This document shows positions 25,971-32,895 of a stretch of 64,000 bases of DNA, in pieces. Location: assembly GCA_964413265.1 (NCBI GenBank), contig CAYPRX010000088.1, forward strand, positions 1-64,000, read 5' to 3'. Made by a program: the position numbers and the translations under genes. The notes under the pieces were generated by a model, which saw nothing but the letters and a program-made list of their open reading frames with translations, ran no database searches and was not told where the DNA came from. Origin of the DNA: CAVYGN01 sp964413265 (lineage in GTDB: Bacteria > Spirochaetota > Brevinematia > Brevinematales > JAOACQ01). Position 1 is the first letter of the stretch, and each line of letters begins with the position of its first letter.

Positions 25971-27293
25971 ATGCTAAATGCTTTAATTAATCTTTTTAAA
26001 GTGCCTGAGCTCAGGAAGAAACTATTTTTCACGCTTGGTATACTTGTGGTTTACAGGATAGGAGTACAGATAACAGTACCGGGGGTAAATATAATCAAGC
26101 TTATAGAAACCACAAGGGGTTCTTCCGGCCAGGGCGGTTTAGCTGATTTTTTTAATCTGTTCACAGGCGGGGCAAGGGAAAACGCCTCGATTTTTTCATT
26201 AGGCGTGATGCCATATATTACATCAATGATCATAATGCAGCTGTTGAAGGCTGTCGTCCCGGCGGTTGATCGCATGCTTAAAGAAGGTCCTGAGGGCCGC
26301 AAGAAATATCAGCAGTACGGCAGGATGGGAACAGTATTGGTTACTATAATACAGGGGGCAATATTCGCGAACGGTTTGATCCAGCAGAATGTAAGGGGTT
26401 CCTTTCTTATGATCGATAATGCCTCTTTTATAATCGTCTTCACTCTTGCTGTGACAGCCGGAAGTTTGATACTCATGTGGTTTGGAGAGCAGATTACGGA
26501 GAGGGGCATAGGAAACGGGGTATCGCTGATTATTATGGCTGGTATTATTGCCAGGCTCCCATACGGCATGTACCAGGCTTTTACAGGAGTGAATGTAGGT
26601 GCAACAGACCCGATGAGCTTATTGATTGTTTTCGCCTTGTTCGTGGTAGTGATCGGTCTGGTTGTTTTTGAAGAACAGGGTCTCAGGAAAATACCAATAC
26701 AGTACGCTAATCGCATGGCGGCGGGTGGTTCCTATGGTGGGCATGTATCTTATCTTCCATTCAAGGTAAACCCGACTGGAGTGATACCCATAATTTTTGC
26801 TCAGTCTCTTCTAATGATACCGATGCAGTTCGAGGGATGGTTTGGATCTAAACTTAAATTCATGCAGATGATAGGCCAGCAGATGCATCCTGATAAATTA
26901 GCCTACAACGTCACATATTTTTTACTGATTTTATTTTTTGCTTATTTTTATATGGAAATTGAATTAAACCCTCATGATATCGCCGAGAATTTGAGAAAAC
27001 AGGGCGGATTTATCCCGGGTGTGAGGCCCGGGCAGAAGACGGAAGAATTTATTTCATTTACTCTGCACAGGATAACTCTGCCTGGAGCCATATTCCTGGG
27101 AACAATTGCTCTTATACCTACAATTGTAGCCCAGATATTCAATGTGCCTTCAACACTGCGTTATCTTATGGGAGGCACATCTCTGCTGATCATGGTAGGC
27201 GTGTCTCTTGATACATTGAAACAGGTCGAATCCCATCTGATGATGTATCATTTTGATGGGTTTATAACAAGACCGGCTTCTAAAAAAATATAA
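25971..27293 (+). CDS. secY: Preprotein translocase subunit SecY
   Basis: A 440-residue channel of the Sec translocon with ten predicted transmembrane helices. Motifs include FFTLGILVVYRIGVQITVPG, ASIFSLGVMPYITSMIIMQLL and GERGIGNGVSLIIMAGI-like ERGIGNGVSLIIMAGII. The cytoplasmic loop LRKIPIQYANR and the C-terminal part around LRKQGGFIPGVRPG are normal. It follows rplO and precedes adk. Confidence 0.97.
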   Translation: MLNALINLFKVPELRKKLFFTLGILVVYRIGVQITVPGVNIIKLIETTRGSSGQGGLADFFNLFTGGARENASIFSLGVMPYITSMIIMQLLKAVVPAVDRMLKEGPEGRKKYQQYGRMGTVLVTIIQGAIFANGLIQQNVRGSFLMIDNASFIIVFTLAVTAGSLILMWFGEQITERGIGNGVSLIIMAGIIARLPYGMYQAFTGVNVGATDPMSLLIVFALFVVVIGLVVFEEQGLRKIPIQYANRMAAGGSYGGHVSYLPFKVNPTGVIPIIFAQSLLMIPMQFEGWFGSKLKFMQMIGQQMHPDKLAYNVTYFLLILFFAYFYMEIELNPHDIAENLRKQGGFIPGVRPGQKTEEFISFTLHRITLPGAIFLGTIALIPTIVAQIFNVPSTLRYLMGGTSLLIMVGVSLDTLKQVESHLMMYHFDGFITRPASKKI

Positions 27294-27304
27294 AGGCGGG
27301 AATG

Positions 27305-27955
27305 ATGAACAATCTTGCTCTTATAGCCCCTCCTGGTGCTGGGAAAGGTACACAATCAGAGAAATTATGTGCCAATCTCAATATTCCTCATATCTCGACA
27401 GGAGATATTTTCAGGGCCATAGTGAAGGGAACATATAAAGGATCTTTTCCGACGGGCGAAATTCTGAATTATATGAACAAAGGACTGCTGGTTCCAGACC
27501 CGATAGTAGCCGGTATACTGATAGACAGGATAAGGCAAGCCGACTGCAAGAATGGTTTCCTGCTTGACGGATTCCCCCGGACTGTTTCTCAGGGAGAAAT
27601 CTTTGAGAAGGAAGCCGGTAACCGCTCCCTTTCCAGCGTAGTACTTATTGAAGTCAATAAAGATAGTCTCTTTAAAAGGCTTACCGGAAGAAGAATATGC
27701 CCTGTGTGCGGAAAAGTTTACAATGTTTATTTTAATCCCCCAGAATCAGAGAATAAATGTGATGACGATTCTTCAGAGCTTACAATAAGAAGCGACGATA
27801 ATGCGCAGACGGTAAAGCAGAGAATGGAAGTATATGATAAAGAAACATCACCTCTTATAGATTTTTACCGAAAGAGAAAGATCCTGCGTTCCGTGGATGG
27901 TAATAAGGATGTAGAAGATGTTTTTAAACAAATTATGGAGGTTATTCGCTCTTAA
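27305..27955 (+). CDS. adk: Adenylate kinase with zinc-type lid and a variant P-loop
   Basis: A 216-residue enzyme that interconverts AMP, ADP and ATP. The P-loop reads APPGAGKGTQ: Ala8 (codon 27326-27328) stands where GxxGxGK enzymes have Gly. DGFPRT, the lid CPVCGKVY...KCDDD (three Cys plus Asp, a known zinc set) and the lid arginines are present. ATG 27302 and 27305 are both possible; the GGCGGG box favours the second. Its stop overlaps the infA start. The map gene, often between adk and infA, is absent. Confidence 0.94.
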   Translation: MNNLALIAPPGAGKGTQSEKLCANLNIPHISTGDIFRAIVKGTYKGSFPTGEILNYMNKGLLVPDPIVAGILIDRIRQADCKNGFLLDGFPRTVSQGEIFEKEAGNRSLSSVVLIEVNKDSLFKRLTGRRICPVCGKVYNVYFNPPESENKCDDDSSELTIRSDDNAQTVKQRMEVYDKETSPLIDFYRKRKILRSVDGNKDVEDVFKQIMEVIRS

Positions 27956-28173
27956 TGGATAAGGAAGACGTTATTCGGTTTGACGGCATAGTTTTGGAAC
28001 AGCTTCCAAATGCTATGTTCAGGGTTGAGCTGGAAAGTAAAAAACAGATTCTGGCTCATATATCGGGTAAAATGCGTATGAATTATATAAAGATCATACC
28101 GGGTGACAAGGTGACCCTGGAAATGTCGCCCTATGATTTGACCAAGGGAAGGATAGTTTACAGGTATAAGTAG
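27955..28173 (+). CDS. infA: Translation initiation factor IF-1
   Basis: A 72-residue OB-fold factor that blocks the A site during initiation. The signature begins KEDVIRFDGIVLEQLPNAMFRVEL, then ILAHISGKMRMNYIKIIPGDKVTLEMSPYDLTKGRIVYRYK. The ATG shares one base with the adk stop, which suggests coupled translation. Confidence 0.96.
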   Translation: MDKEDVIRFDGIVLEQLPNAMFRVELESKKQILAHISGKMRMNYIKIIPGDKVTLEMSPYDLTKGRIVYRYK

Positions 28174-28182
28174 GAGATAATT

Positions 28183-28311
28183 ATGAAGGTGAGATCGTCG
28201 GTTAAACCAATGTGCGAAAAATGCAGGATAATCAGAAGGCATGGCCTTGTAATGGTAATCTGTGAAAATCCCAAACATAAGCAGAGGCAGATGGGCAATA
28301 AAAGAAAATAA
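28183..28311 (+). CDS. rpmJ: 50S ribosomal protein L36
   Basis: A 42-residue zinc-ribbon protein. Residues C11, C14, C27 and H32 match the family's CxxC...C....H zinc site, preceded by MKVRSSVKPMCEKC. The tail after the zinc site (KQRQMGNKRK) is a few residues longer than the 37-38 common in bacteria. An AGGAG box lies at 28172-28176. It sits between infA and rpsM as usual. Confidence 0.95.
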   Translation: MKVRSSVKPMCEKCRIIRRHGLVMVICENPKHKQRQMGNKRK

Positions 28312-28331
28312 AAGGCTGCAGGAGGTTATTT

Positions 28332-28700
28332 ATGGCAAGAATCGCAGGAAGAGAGGTACCGGGCAATAAGGCTGTTTTTATAGGTTTAACTTATATTTAC
28401 GGAATTGGAAGGCATAATTCTTCAAAAATTCTTGAAATGGCAAAAATTGATCCAGCAAAGAAGGTTAAAGATCTGGGTGAAGAAGAACTGGCAAGGATAA
28501 GAGATGTAATTGAAGACCATTTCAAAGTTGAAGGAGATTTAAGGACTGAGGTTGCTATGAATATAAAGCGTCTTGTTGACATCGGCTGTTACAGGGGAAT
28601 GAGGCATAAGAAGGGACTTCCTGTAAGAGGCCAGAGGACGCGTACTAACGCAAGGTCCTGGAAGGGACCCCGTTCCAATGCAATAGGGAAAAAGAAATAA
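28332..28700 (+). CDS. rpsM: 30S ribosomal protein S13
   Basis: A 122-residue head protein that contacts the large subunit and P-site tRNA. It has MARIAGREVPGNKAVFIGLTYIYGIG, the helix-hairpin-helix core, and the basic C-terminal KKGLPVRGQRTRTNARSWKGP. An AGGAGG box precedes the ATG. It opens the alpha-operon order. Confidence 0.96.
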   Translation: MARIAGREVPGNKAVFIGLTYIYGIGRHNSSKILEMAKIDPAKKVKDLGEEELARIRDVIEDHFKVEGDLRTEVAMNIKRLVDIGCYRGMRHKKGLPVRGQRTRTNARSWKGPRSNAIGKKK

Positions 28701-28722
28701 GAATCACTGGAGGACATCATAA

Positions 28723-29118
28723 ATGGCAAAAAAGGCGGCTCCGGTCGCAAAGAAGAGAAGAGAAAAGAAAAGCGTTCTCGAAGGTATCGCTAATATCAGG
28801 GCGACTTTTAACAATACAATCATAAATATTACCGACCTGAACGGGAATTCCATTTCCTGGGCAAGTTCCGGCAGTGTTGGCTTCAAAGGAACAAAGAAAG
28901 GCACACCCTATGCGGCACAGCTTGCCGCGGAAAAAGTGGTGGAACAGGCAAAATACCATGGCATTCAATACCTGCATATACGTCTTAAGGGACCGGGTCC
29001 CGGCAGAGAATCGGCGATCAGAGCATTGGATGCCGCCGGTTTAAAAATTAAAACATTGAGAGATATAACACCGATCCCTCATAACGGCTGCAGACCCAGA
29101 AAGAAGAGAAGAGTTTAG
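28723..29118 (+). CDS. rpsK: 30S ribosomal protein S11
   Basis: A 131-residue platform protein. Family motifs are GIANIRATFNNTIINITD, SSGSVGFKGTKKGTPYAAQ, LRLKGPGPGRESAIRAL-type text and the end ITPIPHNGCRPRKKRRV. Length is standard. A GGAGGACATCATAA stretch precedes the ATG. Confidence 0.96.
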   Translation: MAKKAAPVAKKRREKKSVLEGIANIRATFNNTIINITDLNGNSISWASSGSVGFKGTKKGTPYAAQLAAEKVVEQAKYHGIQYLHIRLKGPGPGRESAIRALDAAGLKIKTLRDITPIPHNGCRPRKKRRV

Positions 29119-29132
29119 GCGAGGTTATAGAT

Positions 29133-29765
29133 ATGGGAAGATATATAGGTCCTTCATGCCGGCTTTGCCGGAGAGAAGGTTTGAGGCTTTTTTTGAAGGG
29201 TGATAAATGTTATTCAGCGGTATGTACCATTAACAAAAAATCCAATGCGCCCGGGAAAATTTCAAAATTCAAGAAAAAACCTACTGAATATGCCACGCAG
29301 CTTCGTGAAAAGCAGAAGGTTAAGAGGTATTACGGGCTTTTCGAAAGGCAGTTCAGAAGGTATTTCGAGATGGCTACCGAGCATAAAGGGGTAACGGGAG
29401 AGATTCTGCTTCAACTTCTGGAAAGAAGGCTTGACAGCATAATTCACAAGGCCGGTTTTGCACCATCAAAAAAATGTGCCAGGCAGCTTGTATTGCATGG
29501 TCATGTCAAGGTTAACGGGAAAAAGATCGATGTTCCGTCATATATTGTTAATCCAGGTGAGGAAGTGGTTATCGACGATAAGTCCAAAGACCTCGACCTT
29601 ATAGTGAGGGCGATTGAGTCATCGCAGAACAAGGTCATGCCTACATGGCTTGAAATCGACAGCAAGAACCTGAAGATCAAAATGACAGCTATTCCGGCAC
29701 GGCTTGAGATTAACCCTGAAATTGATATTAAAGAACAGCTCATTGTCGAGCTTTATTCGAAATAG
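29133..29765 (+). CDS. rpsD: 30S ribosomal protein S4, zinc-binding form
   Basis: A 210-residue primary 16S-binding protein. The N-terminal CRLC and C...C pattern (GPSCRLCRREG, then KCYSAVC) is the zinc-finger form found in Thermus and others, not the E. coli form. The S4 RNA-binding domain is visible at LLQLLERRLDSIIHKAGFAPSKKCARQLVLHGHVKVNGKKI. It sits between rpsK and rpoA. Confidence 0.96.
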   Translation: MGRYIGPSCRLCRREGLRLFLKGDKCYSAVCTINKKSNAPGKISKFKKKPTEYATQLREKQKVKRYYGLFERQFRRYFEMATEHKGVTGEILLQLLERRLDSIIHKAGFAPSKKCARQLVLHGHVKVNGKKIDVPSYIVNPGEEVVIDDKSKDLDLIVRAIESSQNKVMPTWLEIDSKNLKIKMTAIPARLEINPEIDIKEQLIVELYSK

Positions 29766-29801
29766 TGAGAAAGTTCTTTTTTTTATATATGGAGGAATGA
29801 A

Positions 29802-30827
29802 ATGTCTCAAAAAGGGTTATTAAAAGATATAATGCTCCCCAATGAAATAAAATACGAGAAATACTCTTACACACCTTCTTATGGTAAGTTTGTAATATAT
29901 CCATTTGAGAAAGGTGTTGGAGCTACAATAGCAAATTCTCTTAGAAGAGTCCTTCTCAGTTCGATCCCCGGATATGCAATTACTTCGATAAAGGTTGAAG
30001 GCATCAGTCATGAATTCGAACCTATAAAAGGTGTCAAAGAAGACCTGACCGATATTATTTTGGCAATAAAGAAGATAAAGCTGTTGCTTAATGATGGGAG
30101 TGAGAAAAAAATAATACGTGTCTCAAAAACAGGTAAGGGTGAACTTCTTGCAAAAGATTTCGCAGTTGATTCTACTGTGGAGATCATTAATGGGGATCTT
30201 AAGATTGCGACCCTTAACAGCGAGGCTGATCTTTCAATGGATGTTCAGATTGAATACGGCAGGGGATACCGTTCAGCCGAGGATCTGTTTGATTCAAATT
30301 CAGTCATTTCAGTGATACCGGTCGATTCAATATTTTCACCAGTTGTCAGGGTAAATTATACAATAGAGGATTACAGGGTTGGTGAAAAAACCGACTGTGA
30401 AAAAATTGTTCTTGAAGTCTGGACATCTGGAGCTGTCCCGCCGCTTGATGCGGTATCCAGGTCTGCCTCAATATTAAAAAAATATTTTTCGCTGCTGACA
30501 GAATTTGAAGCGGAAGAAGAAGAGGGAGAAGAAGGTGAAGCCATTGAATCATCGGCAGCAAGCGATATTCTTTCAAAGCCTATAACTGAACTCGACCTGT
30601 CTGTCCGTTCGTTCAATTGTCTGAAGAGTTCCAATATAAATACAATAGGCGATCTTATGAAATTTGACAAAGATGCACTGATGAAGATAAAGAATTTCGG
30701 GAAAAAATCTTTTACAGAAATTTCGGAAAAACTGCAGATTTTCGGCCTTACCCTTGAGGAAAATCCTGAAGACGCCGAGAGTAGTTCGGGTGGAAGCATA
30801 ACTGAAGATTTTGAGGAAGGTGAATAG
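29802..30827 (+). CDS. rpoA: DNA-directed RNA polymerase subunit alpha
   Basis: A 341-residue assembly scaffold of RNA polymerase. The N-terminal domain has GATIANSLRRVLLSSIPGYAITSIKVEG, then an acidic linker (EAEEEEGEEGE, about residues 233-247). The C-terminal domain has ITELDLSVRSFNCLKSSNINTIGDL with its HhH fold for UP elements and activators. The C-terminal tail is acidic. A TGGAGG box precedes the ATG; rplQ follows one base after the stop. Confidence 0.97.
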   Translation: MSQKGLLKDIMLPNEIKYEKYSYTPSYGKFVIYPFEKGVGATIANSLRRVLLSSIPGYAITSIKVEGISHEFEPIKGVKEDLTDIILAIKKIKLLLNDGSEKKIIRVSKTGKGELLAKDFAVDSTVEIINGDLKIATLNSEADLSMDVQIEYGRGYRSAEDLFDSNSVISVIPVDSIFSPVVRVNYTIEDYRVGEKTDCEKIVLEVWTSGAVPPLDAVSRSASILKKYFSLLTEFEAEEEEGEEGEAIESSAASDILSKPITELDLSVRSFNCLKSSNINTIGDLMKFDKDALMKIKNFGKKSFTEISEKLQIFGLTLEENPEDAESSSGGSITEDFEEGE

Positions 30828-30828
30828 C

Positions 30829-31386
30829 ATGAGGCATGGGAATAAAATAAAAAAGCTGAGCAAAACTTCTTCACACAGAAGGGCGATTTTAAGGAACCTT
30901 GCAACTTCTCTGTTTAAATACGAAAACATTCAAACTACCGTAGAAAAGGCAAAAGCGTTAAGACCATATGCCGAAAAAATCATAACAAAGGCAAAAAATA
31001 ATACATTGCCGGCAAAAAGGGCTGTTAATCAGGATATTAGAGACAAGTTGATATTAAATAAACTTTTTGAAGATCTGGCATTGAGATATAAAAACCGAAA
31101 CGGCGGCTATACCAGGATATATAAACTTGGTAAACGTATTTCGGACGGTTCGGAAATGGCTATGATCGAACTTGTAGAGGAATCTCTTGTAAAGGAGCCT
31201 GTTGCCGATAAAAAATTTGCAGGAACAGCTCCTATTGAGGAAAGCGGCCCGGAGAAGGAAGAGACAGTAAAAAGCGCTCAACAGAAAAAATCTTCTTCTG
31301 TGAAGAAAAAATCTAAAAGTAATATTAAGAAAAGCAGTAGTAAGAAAAGAGATATTAAGAAAAGCAATAGTAAGAAAAGTGATTAA
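30829..31386 (+). CDS. rplQ: 50S ribosomal protein L17 with a basic C-terminal tail
   Basis: A 185-residue protein; the first ~115 residues are a normal L17 (MRHGNKIKKLSKTSSHRRAILRNLATSLF, then NGGYTRIYKLGKRISDGSEMAMIELV). The rest, from about residue 121, is a low-complexity tail that turns very Lys/Ser-rich and ends with two near-identical ten-residue repeats. E. coli L17 has 127 residues. It is the last gene of the ribosomal cluster and meets hom tail to tail two bases later. Confidence 0.93.
   Translation: MRHGNKIKKLSKTSSHRRAILRNLATSLFKYENIQTTVEKAKALRPYAEKIITKAKNNTLPAKRAVNQDIRDKLILNKLFEDLALRYKNRNGGYTRIYKLGKRISDGSEMAMIELVEESLVKEPVADKKFAGTAPIEESGPEKEETVKSAQQKKSSSVKKKSKSNIKKSSSKKRDIKKSNSKKSD
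31324..31383 (+). repeat. Two tandem 30-bp repeats at the 3' end of rplQ
   Basis: Units 31324-31353 and 31354-31383 differ at two bases. They encode IKKSSSKKRD and IKKSNSKKSD, the last residues of the L17 tail, with the stop codon directly after. They look like a recent in-frame duplication, or slippage in a low-complexity tract. Confidence 0.85.
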
Positions 31387-31388
31387 GA

Positions 31389-32675
31389 CTATTCCATTAT
31401 CCTGATCTTTACGCCCCGCTGTTTTGAAAAATATAGTTTTTCTATTTCGTCAACGGCTCTTATCATATCCTTTTCAAAAGCCATGTGTGTGGTCATTATC
31501 ACGGGGACATAATCAGTCTTGCTTCTTTCTTTCTGAATGACGGAGGCTATACTGATGTTATTAACACCGAAAATTCCCGATATCTTGCTTAAAACGCCAG
31601 GTTTGTCTGGAACATTAAACCTCACATAATATCTTGTCTCAATATCGCCTATGCTTTTTAGCGGATAATTATTGAAACAGCTGTATTTAAGAGTTGAGGC
31701 TGGTTCGCGGATAGACTTTGCTATATCGACCAGGTCAGCTGTAACAGCGCTGGCTGTCGGCATTGAGCCGGCACCCCTCCCGTAATACATGGAAATTCCG
31801 AGATATGAGCTTTCTATCAGTACTGCGTTGAATTCATTCCTTACAGACGAAAGCTGATTACCCTTCTGAACAAGGGTCGGATTTACTCTCACCTCTACTG
31901 TTTTATCTGGATCCAGCTTCGCAATCGCCAGGAGTTTAAGCACATAACCCAGCTCCGAAGCGACTTTAATGTCTTCGAGCTGAATATTTGTAATCCCTTC
32001 GACATAAACATCCTCAAAATTAATACAGGTATTAAACGCAAGTTCCGACAGGATCTTTATCTTGTGTGCAGCGTCAAAGCCGTTTAAGTCCAGTTCGGGG
32101 TCGGCCTCGGCAAAACCGAGTTTCTGAGCCTGCTTGAGAGCCGCTGCAAAACTCATATTTTCTTCGAACATTCTTGTCAGTATATAATTTGTGGTCCCGT
32201 TTACAATGCCGTACAGGGAAAGAACTCTGTCTCCAACCAGTGCATCACCCACTGTTCTGATTATTGGTACACCGCCGCATACACTGGCTTCGAACCCTAT
32301 TGAAAGATTTCGCTCCCTGGCAAGCTTGAAAAGCGGGAGTCCCCTTTCAGCAAGGAGAGCTTTATTAGCAGTAACCACGTTTTTACCTGCTTTTAGTGCT
32401 TCTTCTATAAGAGTATACGCGAAACTGGTACCCCCTGCAAGTTCGATAATAACATCTATATCCCTGTCATTTAATGCCTCTCTGTAATCGGAGATCTTCC
32501 TGGCACGTTTTATCTCAACACTTCTCGGTGTCTGCCAGTCCTTATCAATGACATACTTTAAGTTAATCTCTACGCCTGCTTTTTTCATAATCAGTTCGGA
32601 ATCATCCTCAAGAATCTTTACGACACCACTGCCAATGGTGCCGAATCCGACTAAAGCGACACCGATTCTGTGCAT
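31389..32675 (-). CDS. hom: Homoserine dehydrogenase with C-terminal ACT domain
   Basis: A 428-residue enzyme that reduces aspartate semialdehyde to homoserine on the way to threonine, methionine and isoleucine. It has the NAD(P)-binding GFGTIGSGVVKIL, the catalytic-domain signature region GGVPIIRTVGDALVG...GIVNGTTNYILTRM, and an ACT domain (YYVRFNVPDKPGVLSKISGIFG), usually for threonine feedback. ATG at 32675 is chosen because GAGAGGAAGA lies upstream; a longer frame to 32708 is possible but starts in the leader. Confidence 0.95.
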   Translation of the reverse strand: MHRIGVALVGFGTIGSGVVKILEDDSELIMKKAGVEINLKYVIDKDWQTPRSVEIKRARKISDYREALNDRDIDVIIELAGGTSFAYTLIEEALKAGKNVVTANKALLAERGLPLFKLARERNLSIGFEASVCGGVPIIRTVGDALVGDRVLSLYGIVNGTTNYILTRMFEENMSFAAALKQAQKLGFAEADPELDLNGFDAAHKIKILSELAFNTCINFEDVYVEGITNIQLEDIKVASELGYVLKLLAIAKLDPDKTVEVRVNPTLVQKGNQLSSVRNEFNAVLIESSYLGISMYYGRGAGSMPTASAVTADLVDIAKSIREPASTLKYSCFNNYPLKSIGDIETRYYVRFNVPDKPGVLSKISGIFGVNNISIASVIQKERSKTDYVPVIMTTHMAFEKDMIRAVDEIEKLYFSKQRGVKIRIME

Positions 32676-32710
32676 AAAAATCTTCCTCTCTCCAGTGAAC
32701 ATTAACAAAT

Positions 32711-32739
32711 ATTATAAAATTATTATTGAAATATAGCAA
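32711..32739 (-). promoter_or_regulatory. Possible sigma-70 promoter for hom
   Basis: On the minus strand a perfect TATAAT (complement of 32711-32716) has a TTGCTA -35 element (complement of 32734-32739) 17 bp upstream. Transcription would start about 30 bases before the hom ATG. The -35 box matches consensus at four of six positions. Confidence 0.5.
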
Positions 32740-32764
32740 TTTGCCAGTTTAAACTATTACTGGA

Positions 32765-32794
32765 ATTGGCCGCTTTCTACATTGGCCGCTTTCT
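32765..32794. repeat. Two 14-bp direct repeats, 16-bp period, upstream of the kinase promoter
   Basis: ATTGGCCGCTTTCT occurs at 32765-32778 and again at 32781-32794, separated by AC. The second copy ends four bases before the TTGACA at 32799. The spacing and place fit a tandem regulator-binding site between hom and the histidine kinase gene, but no regulator can be assigned. Confidence 0.75.
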
Positions 32795-32798
32795 GCAA

Positions 32799-32827
32799 TT
32801 GACATATTATGACTCTTGTTTTAAGAT
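32799..32827 (+). promoter_or_regulatory. Sigma-70 type promoter for the histidine kinase gene
   Basis: A perfect TTGACA (32799-32804) and a TAAGAT (32822-32827, four of six) are 17 bp apart, about 70 bases before the kinase start. The tandem repeat described at 32765-32794 lies directly upstream of the -35 box. Confidence 0.55.
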
Positions 32828-32895
32828 CAAGAAAATTAGAATTTATCTTATTAAAAAGAAAAATGATATTGCCAGTTTCATCCGGTAAGGTTTTC

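Noticed and set aside
32765..32794. CRISPR-like repeats
   Set aside because: Only two copies of 14 bp with a 2-bp gap and no spacers; more like a binding site.
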